Shown in pieces: positions 54,841 to 62,702 of a stretch of DNA of 64,000 nt. Positions within the stretch are counted from its first letter, which is position 1; the number at the start of each line of letters is the position of its first letter. A program made the translations under genes and the position numbers. The notes beneath the pieces were generated by a model. That model did not search any database. It worked only from the letters and a program-made list of their open reading frames with translations, and was not told the DNA's origin. Source of the DNA: Marinobacter sp. F4218 (lineage in GTDB: Bacteria; Pseudomonadota; Gammaproteobacteria; Pseudomonadales; Oleiphilaceae); NCBI RefSeq assembly GCF_019443085.1, contig NZ_JAHZIL010000002.1, positions 558,001-622,000 of the forward strand. Reading direction: 5' to 3'.

Positions 54841-55983
54841 TCACTGCTCGGTTGGCGGGGGCCTCAGCCCTCGCCAAGTGACGGCAATGGCCACCAGCAT
54901 GGCACCGGCACCACCCCAGAAAGCCGCCGACGTGTCGAAGCCCTCTACCAGAAAACCAGACAGCCAGGCACCCAACGCGCCGCCCGCCCCGAAGGTGAGC
55001 CCGCTGTAGAGTGCCTGTCCCTGACCATGGTGGTGGCGACCGAAGAATCCCTGAATGTACTGGACCGATATGGCGTGGAGCGCTCCATAGGATGCCGCAT
55101 GCAGACACTGTGCAAACACCAGCACCGCGACCACGTCGGTTACCTCAGCAATCAGCACCCACCGGATCATCGTCAGCGTTAAAGCACCCAGGGCAATCTG
55201 TCGAACGCTGAATCTTCGGGACAGTCGATGCATGATCAGGAAAAGGGCTATTTCGGCGATGACACCAAGTGACCAGAGCAAGCCGATCGAAAGTTTGCCG
55301 TAGCCGTGTTGCTCCAGATGAATACTGAAAAACGTGTAGTAGGCGCCGTGGGACACTTGAAGCAGGAAATTCATCAAGAAGAAGGTGACAACGGCTGGGT
55401 GCGTCACGATCTTTTTCAGGCTTCCTTTTGGAGCCGCTGATTTCGGCTCTCCAACCTCTGAAGGCACTAGGAATGCCGAGACAGCAATACCGGCAAACAC
55501 CGGCAACAAGAGCCAGGGCAGGGTCTGAACCGGAACAAACTCGAGGACGCCCCCCACTAGCCCGACCGCAAAAATAAATCCGACAGACCCCCACAGTCTG
55601 ACCTTACCGTACTTTTCCTTGCGCGCTCCCAGCGTTCGGAGCGTGATGACCTCGTAGAGCGGAAGAATGGCGTTCCAGAAGAAGGTAAATGCCAGCATAA
55701 CCAGCAAAAGGCCATAAAACCCCGGCTCCAGAAACACGCCAGCGAAGAAAAGGGACCCGGTAATAGCGCCAAACCGAACCAGTCGCACGCGCTGTCCGGT
55801 CCGGTCGCCGAGCCAGCCCCAGACACTGGGTGCGATTATCTTGGTCAGCTGTATCGTCGCCATCAACGTGGCGATCTGAAGGTAGGAGAAGCCCTGCCCC
55901 TCTAAATAGAGGGACCAATAGGGTAACAGCCCTCCGAGGAGGGCAAAGAACCAGAAGTAGAGATTGGAAAGTCGCCAGTAGAT
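54841..55983 (-). CDS. MFS transporter (HcaT-like) with ATC at the expected start
   Basis: A 12-helix major facilitator protein of the MFS_1-like / 3-phenylpropionate (HcaT) type. The frame is open back to a TAG at 55989-55987, and YWRLSNLYFWFFALLGGLLP with PYWSLYLEGQG is the normal first helix and loop of the family. Yet no ATG, GTG or TTG lies in it. The codon at the expected position is ATC (55983-55981), exactly 6 bases after GGAGAG (55995-55990). The extended protein would be 380 residues, the family's usual length. The first ordinary start is TTG 55866, giving 341 residues without helix 1. Either ATC is used or the gene is damaged (see findings). It follows aroC by 33 bases. The substrate is unknown. 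Confidence 0.8.
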   Translation of the reverse strand: MYWRLSNLYFWFFALLGGLLPYWSLYLEGQGFSYLQIATLMATIQLTKIIAPSVWGWLGDRTGQRVRLVRFGAITGSLFFAGVFLEPGFYGLLLVMLAFTFFWNAILPLYEVITLRTLGARKEKYGKVRLWGSVGFIFAVGLVGGVLEFVPVQTLPWLLLPVFAGIAVSAFLVPSEVGEPKSAAPKGSLKKIVTHPAVVTFFLMNFLLQVSHGAYYTFFSIHLEQHGYGKLSIGLLWSLGVIAEIALFLIMHRLSRRFSVRQIALGALTLTMIRWVLIAEVTDVVAVLVFAQCLHAASYGALHAISVQYIQGFFGRHHHGQGQALYSGLTFGAGGALGAWLSGFLVEGFDTSAAFWGGAGAMLVAIAVTWRGLRPPPTEQ

Positions 55984-56016
55984 ACTCTACTCTCCAACGC
56001 AGTGGCTAGCCGTGAA

Positions 56017-57111
56017 TCAGAGCTGGCCTATCACGGGGGTGGACACGGAAACGTCCGCATTCTGTCCGCGATGACGCAGGTAATGGTCCATCAGCACGAT
56101 GGCCATCATGGCTTCCGCAATGGGCGTGGCCCGGATGCCAACACAGGGATCGTGGCGCCCGGTGGTAATGATCTCCGCGGGGTTTCCGTGGACGTCGATA
56201 CCCCGTCCCGGCAAACGCAGACTGGAGGTCGGTTTCAGGGCGATGCTCGCGAGGATCGGCTGCCCGGAAGAGATGCCGCCCAATACACCACCGGCATTGT
56301 TGGAAAGAAAGCCCTCGGGCGTCATCTCATCCCGATGCTCCGTTCCTTTCTGTTCCACACTGTCAAACCCTGCACCAATTTCAACGCCCTTGACCGCGTT
56401 GATGCTCATGAGGGCGTGAGCAAGGTCAGCATCGAGGCGATCAAACACGGGCTCGCCAAACCCTGGCGGCACTCCCTCGGCGACAACATTAATGCGGGCG
56501 CCGATGGAATCACCCTCTTTACGCAAGGCATCCATGTAGGATTCCATTTCCGCGACCTTGTCTGCATCAGGACAGAAGAAGGGGTTCTGATGGACCTGCG
56601 CCCAATCCAGCTTCTCAACCTTGATCGGCCCGAGCTGGGACAGATAGCCACGGATGACGATGCCGAGTCTCTGTTCCAGGAATTTCCGTGCCACCGCACC
56701 CGCGGCAACGCGCATCGCCGTTTCCCGGGCAGACGAACGTCCACCGCCGCGGTAGTCACGAACGCCATACTTGTGCATGTAGGTGTAATCGGCGTGAGCC
56801 GGCCGGAACTGCTCTGCAATCTTGGAATAATCTTTCGAACGCTGATCGGTGTTCTCAATCAACAGACCGATTGGGGTACCTGTCGTCTTGCCCTCGAACA
56901 CACCGGAGAGTATCCGCACTTCGTCGGCTTCCCGGCGCTGGGTCGTGTGTCTGGACGTTCCCGGTTTACGTCGATCCAGATCACGCTGCATATCGGCTTC
57001 CGAAAGCTCCAGCCCCGGCGGGCAGCCATCTATGATGCAGCCGAGCGCGGCGCCGTGGCTTTCACCAAACGTGGTGACAGTAAACAACTTTCCGAAGGTA
57101 TTTCCCGACAT
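56017..57111 (-). CDS. aroC: Chorismate synthase
   Basis: Makes chorismate from EPSP using reduced FMN, the last step of the shikimate pathway. The 364-residue protein has the family signatures [24 protein letters not shown], then [27 protein letters not shown] and [26 protein letters not shown]. It lies between prmB (43 bases) and the MFS gene. The DAHP synthase for the first step is at 25.6 kb. Confidence 0.98.
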   Translation of the reverse strand: MSGNTFGKLFTVTTFGESHGAALGCIIDGCPPGLELSEADMQRDLDRRKPGTSRHTTQRREADEVRILSGVFEGKTTGTPIGLLIENTDQRSKDYSKIAEQFRPAHADYTYMHKYGVRDYRGGGRSSARETAMRVAAGAVARKFLEQRLGIVIRGYLSQLGPIKVEKLDWAQVHQNPFFCPDADKVAEMESYMDALRKEGDSIGARINVVAEGVPPGFGEPVFDRLDADLAHALMSINAVKGVEIGAGFDSVEQKGTEHRDEMTPEGFLSNNAGGVLGGISSGQPILASIALKPTSSLRLPGRGIDVHGNPAEIITTGRHDPCVGIRATPIAEAMMAIVLMDHYLRHRGQNADVSVSTPVIGQL

Positions 57112-57154
57112 GATTCAGTACTTTATCCAGTTAATATAAGAAATCTGTTTAAGC

Positions 57155-58051
57155 TCAGCTCTGCCATTCCTGCAGCGTTTCCGCCGTTACCAGGAATACG
57201 CCACTACCGCCATTCTCAAATTCCAGCCAAGTCAGCGGCAGATCAGGATAGGCTTCGTCCATAGCGACCCAACTGTTGCCCACTTCGACGATCAGCAACC
57301 CTCCGGGCGAAAGGTGATCCAGAGCCTGGGCAACAATTCGATGCGCGATGTCCAGCCCATCTGCCCCCGCTGCAAGGCCGAGCTCGGGCTCATGGCGGTA
57401 TTCCTGCGGCATATCCGCAAGATCTTCCGCGTCCACATAGGGGGGATTACTCAGAATAACATCGTACTGGCCGTCAATGTTGCTGAAGACATCGGACTGG
57501 ATCGTTCGAACCCGGTCCCGCAGGCCATGGAAATCAATGTTGGACTCAGCGACCGCCAGGGCGTCGTCTGATATGTCCGCCAACTCGACCTCGGCCTCAC
57601 CGAACACACTGGCCGCTCCGATTCCAATACACCCACTGCCCGTACACAGATCCAGAATGCGGTGCACGGGCTTGTCACCCAACCAGGGCTGCAGACCGTT
57701 CTCGAGCAACTCGCCGATCGGCGACCGTGGAACGAGGACACGTTCGTCAACATGAAATGGCATGCCCATGAACCAGGCCTCGCCCAGCAAATAGGCCAGC
57801 GGAATTCGTTCGCTGATCCGCCGTTCAATGCGCTCGTGAATCAGTTGGCGTTCTTCCCGCACCAACCGGGCATCCAGGAACAGTGTATTGTTCTCTAATG
57901 GCAGGTTAAGGCTGCGCATAACCAGTTGGACGGCCTCATCCCAGACATTATCCGTACCATGACCAAAGTACAGCCCGGAAGCCGCAAACTGCGAAGACGC
58001 GTACCGCAGGTAGTCGCGGACGGTATAAAGATCATCAATGTGGCTGGTCAC
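57155..58051 (-). CDS. prmB: Ribosomal protein uL3 glutamine methyltransferase PrmB
   Basis: N5-glutamine methyltransferase of ribosomal protein L3. From the GTG at 58051 it has 298 residues. It contains [52 protein letters not shown] motif [16 protein letters not shown] at about 134-148 and the catalytic [16 protein letters not shown] precedes this GTG at about 9 bases; the frame goes up to 58132 without family similarity. prmB-aroC is a common gene pair. Confidence 0.95.
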   Translation of the reverse strand: MTSHIDDLYTVRDYLRYASSQFAASGLYFGHGTDNVWDEAVQLVMRSLNLPLENNTLFLDARLVREERQLIHERIERRISERIPLAYLLGEAWFMGMPFHVDERVLVPRSPIGELLENGLQPWLGDKPVHRILDLCTGSGCIGIGAASVFGEAEVELADISDDALAVAESNIDFHGLRDRVRTIQSDVFSNIDGQYDVILSNPPYVDAEDLADMPQEYRHEPELGLAAGADGLDIAHRIVAQALDHLSPGGLLIVEVGNSWVAMDEAYPDLPLTWLEFENGGSGVFLVTAETLQEWQS

Positions 58052-58147
58052 AGAGTTCAATCCTGTACTGGAAATGGTCAGCGCGGGATTATACGCCCTT
58101 TGGCTACCGTCCTGCAGCCTCTGCAACATCACGCCGGGGAATGGGAG

Positions 58148-59356
58148 TTAAATCGCCAAAGGTCCGCTACTGTTTCTGTTCGCCTCGAAACGGTCCAGTG
58201 CAGCCGACATGCGTTCACGACCCAATTGAATCAGCTCGGGCGCTTTGTGGTAGTCGTAGCTACGGCAGGCATTTTTGGGCACGTTGACCAGCAAGTCCGG
58301 GGGATACCCGGCGATCTTGTACTGCACCAGGGCACTCTGCATGGTCTCAACCGTCAGGTTCATCACATCGAACTTGCCGATACCGAGCTTGTCCCAGTCG
58401 ATGGTCTCGTGTTCTTCCTGAGCCTTTTTATCGGAAGGCTTCGTGTCTTTTTGCTTATCATCATCCTTCTTGTGCATCTCCCTTGAGATCTTTTCCTCCG
58501 GGGTCTCGCCGCTGTCGGGTTTCCGGGCGGCGAAAGACTTGAGCGTGTCCCAGTCAAACCATCGGGAAGCCTTCTCTCGAATCGTATCAACCCACTCATC
58601 CATTTCGGACTCCTCGCCCTCCTGATTGAAGGCCGCATCCGGTACCCTTTGGCGACGCTCATCCTCCCCGCTGAGATTTACCGCAACGATGATGTCAGCG
58701 TGGGACGAAATGGTGGGGATGATCGGAAGCGGATTGAGCAAGGCGCCATCTACCAGGACGCGACCGTTCAGCACCAGGGGCGTTACCACACTCGGTATAG
58801 CCACGGAGGCGCGAATGGCCTGATCCAGCGGTCCTTCCTGGAACCAGATCTCCTTGTGCGCAAGCAGATCCGTCGCCACAGCGGTATAGGCAATCGGCAG
58901 ATCTTCAATTCGGGTATCACCCAGCATTTCCCGAACTACCGAGAATATCTTCTCGCCGCGGATCGCGCCCACCGAGTTGAAGGTGACGTCCAGAAGCTTC
59001 AGAACATCAAACTGGCCCAGACCAGTCACCCAATCCTTGTAGTCCTGCATTTTTCCCGTAGCGAACATGCCGCCAATCAATGCGCCCATCGAGCACCCTG
59101 AAATCGCCACAATGTCGTAGCCCCGCTCAACGAGGACTTCTATCGCGCCAATATGGGCGTAGCCCCGGGCACCGCCGCTTCCAAGAGTCAGCGCAACCGT
59201 CTTGCGCTGGCCGGCGGTCCGGGTCTGCCTTGGTGACCCCTTGGAGGTGGGCCGGGCCACATCGGCACTTTTCAGGACCTTGGAAGCCTTATCCTCCGTT
59301 CCCGATTCTACCATTTTTTCAGTCTTGGGACCTTTGCCATCCCTGGATTTACTCAT
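58148..59356 (-). CDS. Patatin-like phospholipase (RssA/YjjU type)
   Basis: A 402-residue patatin-family acyl hydrolase. After a basic, low-complexity N-terminus of about 48 residues comes the oxyanion loop LGSGGARGYAHIGAIEVL. The nucleophile serine follows in SGCSMGALIGGMFATG at about 82-97, and the catalytic Asp lies in VLVDGALLNPLP. A highly charged insert (about 235-325) comes before the C-terminal helical part that ends the RssA-like fold. The substrate is not shown. It lies 5 bases after the DUF4892 gene on the same strand, with GAGGT before its ATG, and 96 bases before prmB. Confidence 0.9.
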   Translation of the reverse strand: MSKSRDGKGPKTEKMVESGTEDKASKVLKSADVARPTSKGSPRQTRTAGQRKTVALTLGSGGARGYAHIGAIEVLVERGYDIVAISGCSMGALIGGMFATGKMQDYKDWVTGLGQFDVLKLLDVTFNSVGAIRGEKIFSVVREMLGDTRIEDLPIAYTAVATDLLAHKEIWFQEGPLDQAIRASVAIPSVVTPLVLNGRVLVDGALLNPLPIIPTISSHADIIVAVNLSGEDERRQRVPDAAFNQEGEESEMDEWVDTIREKASRWFDWDTLKSFAARKPDSGETPEEKISREMHKKDDDKQKDTKPSDKKAQEEHETIDWDKLGIGKFDVMNLTVETMQSALVQYKIAGYPPDLLVNVPKNACRSYDYHKAPELIQLGRERMSAALDRFEANRNSSGPLAI

Positions 59357-59361
59357 GGGAG

Positions 59362-60273
59362 TTACCTCGTGATGACCGTCACTTCCACCCGATCACCCTG
59401 GCGGTCCGGATCATCCAGGGGAACACTCGGGCCCACAATGATGAGCTTCTGCTGCTCCGACGATACGCCGGTTTTCGCCAACACTTCAGACAGCGATTTG
59501 GTTGCCTCCGAAGCCCGCGCCATGGCATCTTCGAAGCTCTCGTCCGTGCCCAGCGCGGAAAAACCGGAAAGAACCACGAGGGCGCCCTCGTCACCCGACC
59601 ACTCGGAAATCTTGCGACGATCAGTTGCGGACCAGTCAAACCGATAGGTTATGCCCCCCGTCCAGGGCACAATCACGGGCCCGCGAATACGGCTGTCAAC
59701 GCTGCCCAAGCCTGGCACCCTGGCCCCCGAAGCCACCGCAAGATGTTCAATCCAGACGTATTCTCTCAGGTTACCCCGTGTGACTGTGTAGATGAGGGTT
59801 AACCAGCGACTGCCATCACTCGCCGTCGTCCCGGCAACTAGGTAATCCTGGGTGGCATCTCGTCCATACAGCTCTCTTTGATCAAAAATCTGATTGGCCC
59901 AGACATTACTGCGTCCACAGGAAAGGCCCGTGCAGTCAAAAAGAATCTGGGCGCCCCGGTCCTGCAAAAGCCGGAGATAGTGCTCCCGCGCCTTATCCCG
60001 ACCGGAATCCCGGGCAATTTCGTAAAGCCGGCCCTCGCCGGCGACCGGGAGTCTGGCCATGGTTTCCGATCGGATCTGGTTATTCACTTCCCGCACAGGA
60101 CTGAACAGAACCAGGTGCCCGGGCGACTCTATGGCTGTTGTGGTCTCAAGCGTCGATTGGGGAAAGGGTTCGGGCATTTCCGCGGGGCTGGCGGCAGCCG
60201 CCAGCCCGGGCAAAAAGCCAGAGAGAAAGGCAATGCAATGGACAAAACGATTGTTCGGCAAGGAGCTACTCAT
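59362..60273 (-). CDS. DUF4892-type exported protein with OmpA-like tail
   Basis: A 303-residue exported protein. The signal peptide spans about residues 1-27 (FVHCIAFLSGFLPGLAAAAS). A DUF4892-like domain follows (LPVAGEGRLYEIARDSGRDKA, FDCTGLSCGRSNVWANQIF, QDYLVAGT) and the last 70 residues resemble an OmpA C-terminal fold: a SFEDAMARASEATKSLSEVL helix then RVEVTVI at the end. The ATG at 60273 overlaps the alpha/beta hydrolase stop by 8 bases; upstream residues in the same frame lack support. P. aeruginosa has a DUF4892/alpha-beta hydrolase pair in an aroC region, from memory. Function is unknown; a cell-wall contact is plausible. Confidence 0.8.
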   Translation of the reverse strand: MSSSLPNNRFVHCIAFLSGFLPGLAAAASPAEMPEPFPQSTLETTTAIESPGHLVLFSPVREVNNQIRSETMARLPVAGEGRLYEIARDSGRDKAREHYLRLLQDRGAQILFDCTGLSCGRSNVWANQIFDQRELYGRDATQDYLVAGTTASDGSRWLTLIYTVTRGNLREYVWIEHLAVASGARVPGLGSVDSRIRGPVIVPWTGGITYRFDWSATDRRKISEWSGDEGALVVLSGFSALGTDESFEDAMARASEATKSLSEVLAKTGVSSEQQKLIIVGPSVPLDDPDRQGDRVEVTVITR

Positions 60274-61186
60274 CTTCAAGAAAGTTTCGGATTGCCTCGG
60301 CAACTGGCCGGGTGTCGCCATCCAGATGACAATGATGCCCGCCCGGAACGTTGGCAATGTCGAGGGAGGCGATTACTTCACGACGCTCATCGAGCCCCTT
60401 CCTGAAGGCAAGCAGGCCTTTCTCCGCACGGACAAAGAGTGTCGGTGTAACAATCGCCTTTAACGACGCTATAACCTGATCCTCGCTCATCATAAGGGGC
60501 GAAGGGTGCCTCAGTCTTGGATCGGTCCGCCAGACGAAACCGTCTCCCTCGGGCTTCATATTGCGTGGAATAAGGGTAAGCGCTGCCTCGGGACTGAGCG
60601 GGCTCAAACCGCCCTCCCTGGCTTTGGCGGCGGATTGAATATCCGGATAGACGGTCTGGCGCCCGGACCCCGCGAGCCGCTTCTTGATGGCGCGCCTGAG
60701 CTGGGGCACCGTTTCTTCAACGGGCCGGCTGATCGCGCCCAGGCTGTCAATCATGACCAGTTTACGGACGTTCTCTGGAAAGGCAGCGGCATAAAGCGCA
60801 CAGACGATTCCGCCAAGGGAGTGCCCGACAAGATCCACCTGGGTTTCGCCCGTGCCGGAGAAATGCCCGTCTACGACTTCCGCGAGATCGGCGACGTAAT
60901 CCATAAGCAGGTAGCTCTGGCCCTCTGGCCGATGGCCAGACTGACCATGCCCTGCCATATCAATAGCATGCACATTCGCCAAGTCAGTCAACTCGGGGGC
61001 GAGCTTGATAAAGGACAGGCTGTTGTCCAGCCACCCGTGGAGCATGAGCACCGTTTTTGGTTCGGTCGCGCGCGTTCTGGCGGGCCAGGTCAATCCGGCG
61101 AGGGACAAGCTTCTGAGGCGCCATTTGGACTCCCGAAACCCTGCGGCACTCTTGATGGCTTCCGACGACATGGCGATATCATTCAT
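60266..61186 (-). CDS. Alpha/beta-fold hydrolase
   Basis: A 306-residue alpha/beta hydrolase. The nucleophile elbow is DLVGHSLGGIVCALYAA at about 117-133. Oxyanion-forming LMLHGWLDNSLSFIKLAPEL precedes it, with VHAIDMAGHGQSGH next. The acid residue region TPTLFVRAEKGLL and the catalytic His in VPGGHHCHLDGD are visible. The substrate is not predictable. The ATG 61186 has GAGGG upstream. It begins 13 bases after pilZ and overlaps the DUF4892 gene by 8 bases. Confidence 0.92.
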   Translation of the reverse strand: MNDIAMSSEAIKSAAGFRESKWRLRSLSLAGLTWPARTRATEPKTVLMLHGWLDNSLSFIKLAPELTDLANVHAIDMAGHGQSGHRPEGQSYLLMDYVADLAEVVDGHFSGTGETQVDLVGHSLGGIVCALYAAAFPENVRKLVMIDSLGAISRPVEETVPQLRRAIKKRLAGSGRQTVYPDIQSAAKAREGGLSPLSPEAALTLIPRNMKPEGDGFVWRTDPRLRHPSPLMMSEDQVIASLKAIVTPTLFVRAEKGLLAFRKGLDERREVIASLDIANVPGGHHCHLDGDTRPVAEAIRNFLEDE

Positions 61187-61199
61187 GGCGAAATCGCCC

Positions 61200-61550
61200 T
61201 CACATTGTATGGGTGGGACGATCGGAACTCAGAGACCCTGCAAGGTAGGATTCAATTTTCGTACGGGCGGTTTCATCATCTCCATTAAACTGCACGCCGA
61301 TGCCGGCTGCGCGATTTCCTTGCGCCCCTTTTGGCGTTATCCAGATGACTTTTCCGGCCACCGGAATTTTTTCCGGCTCATCCATCAGATTCAACAACAG
61401 GAAAACTTCATCGCCCAATTGGTACTGCTTTTGGGTCGGAATGAAGAGTCCGCCCTGTCGGATGTACGGCATGTAAGCGGCATAGAGTACCGCCTTGTCC
61501 TTGATGGTCAGGGTAAGAATGCCACTGCGTGCACCAAATCCGGGCCCCAT
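61200..61550 (-). CDS. pilZ: Type IV pilus biogenesis protein PilZ
   Basis: Small cytoplasmic protein required for type IV pilus biogenesis; in Xanthomonas it joins FimX to the PilB extension ATPase. From ATG 61550 it has 116 residues and follows P. aeruginosa PilZ (118 residues) almost along its whole length: ARSGILTLTIKDKAVLYAAY, GGLFIPTQKQYQLGDEVFLL, then EKIPVAGKVIWITPKGAQGN and SDRPTHTM. It lacks R-x3-R, so it is not expected to bind cyclic di-GMP. Ribosome site AAAGG precedes the ATG. It lies downstream of holB by 120 bases, as in Pseudomonas. Confidence 0.96.
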   Translation of the reverse strand: MGPGFGARSGILTLTIKDKAVLYAAYMPYIRQGGLFIPTQKQYQLGDEVFLLLNLMDEPEKIPVAGKVIWITPKGAQGNRAAGIGVQFNGDDETARTKIESYLAGSLSSDRPTHTM

Positions 61551-61670
61551 AACTGACACCTTTCTTGTGTTATCTCGATAATTCGTCGTTTCAGGGACCA
61601 AAAATCCCTGTCATTTCGCAATCATAGCAGTTGTGAACGCCAAAGGCGCAATGCACCGGGATTGCGACCC

Positions 61671-62702
61671 TCAGCCAACCCGCCGTTTAACCGGCATCAG
61701 CTTTTGCCATGCGATCAATAGCCGGCTGGCTTCCAGTTCCGGGTTGGCATTGTAGACACCCGCTGCTCTGGAATCCCTTACCATATCCAACAAATCGTGG
61801 GCTCGCCACGCCGGATTCATTCGAGCAAGGTAAGCCAACATCTCTTCCGCTTCGTGATCATGGGCGCTCCCCCCGGAGCTCAATCGGGCCAGGTCTGCAG
61901 CCCAACCCTCGAATAGCCACAGACTCCCCTCAAGACCCAGGGCCTTGAACGCCTTGGCGGCCTCAGCTACGGGCATCTGCCCCTTCATGAACTGCTTGAA
62001 CCGGGTAAATGCCTCATCTCGAAGGCTAAGGAAATCTCCGGTGGCATATTCCAGCGCCAGCCGCGGGGCATTGCCCGAGAGCATGAGGGCTTTAGCCAGA
62101 ATGTCGGCAGGTGGGCGGTCCGCCTCTTCCAGTGCCTGGACTCTCTCCACCAACCACGTGTTTGCGGATTCCAAATCCGGCGTCGGGATGGTCAGAGTCT
62201 GACAGCGCGACCGAACGGTCGGCAGAACCGGCCTGCCGCTCTCCTGCAACAAGAGAAGTGTGACGTCCGGAAGAGGCTCCTCCAGAGTCTTCAACAGGGC
62301 ATTGGCCGCATTGATATTCAGTTGATCGGCGCGATCAATGATTGCCACCTTTCGTTTGGCAACCTGTGGGGACGCCACGGCAAACGTCGACAGTGCCCTG
62401 ATCTGATCCACTTTGACCATTCGTGATTTTTCAGGGGCATAGACACGAACATCCGGGTGGCTGGACGCTGCGTACAGCTCGCATTGCTTACAGCGACCGC
62501 AGGCAACCGGTTCACCGGGTGCCTGATCTGCAGGGCTATCACACAGTAAAAGGCCGGCAACGGCTTCGGCCCATGCCCGTTTTCCGACACCCCGTTCCCC
62601 CGTGATGATCAGTGCGTGCGGGAGCCGGCCTTCCGACAGACGGTGCTGAACCGCTGACCAGGCCCGTTTGTGCCAGGGCATGTTGCGTGCGATATCGGTC
62701 AC
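61671..62702 (-). CDS. holB: DNA polymerase III delta-prime subunit
   Basis: Clamp-loader subunit of the replicase. The 343-residue AAA+ protein has a Walker A-like GERGVGKRA at about 35-43, a zinc module with CGRCKQCEL at about 68-76, and the MVKVDQIRALSTFAVASPQ and LLKTLEEPLPDVTLLLL segments with SRCQTL sensor region. The start is GTG 62702, overlapping the upstream transglutaminase stop by 4 bases (GTGA). In many relatives tmk comes directly before holB; here it does not. Confidence 0.95.
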   Translation of the reverse strand: MTDIARNMPWHKRAWSAVQHRLSEGRLPHALIITGERGVGKRAWAEAVAGLLLCDSPADQAPGEPVACGRCKQCELYAASSHPDVRVYAPEKSRMVKVDQIRALSTFAVASPQVAKRKVAIIDRADQLNINAANALLKTLEEPLPDVTLLLLQESGRPVLPTVRSRCQTLTIPTPDLESANTWLVERVQALEEADRPPADILAKALMLSGNAPRLALEYATGDFLSLRDEAFTRFKQFMKGQMPVAEAAKAFKALGLEGSLWLFEGWAADLARLSSGGSAHDHEAEEMLAYLARMNPAWRAHDLLDMVRDSRAAGVYNANPELEASRLLIAWQKLMPVKRRVG

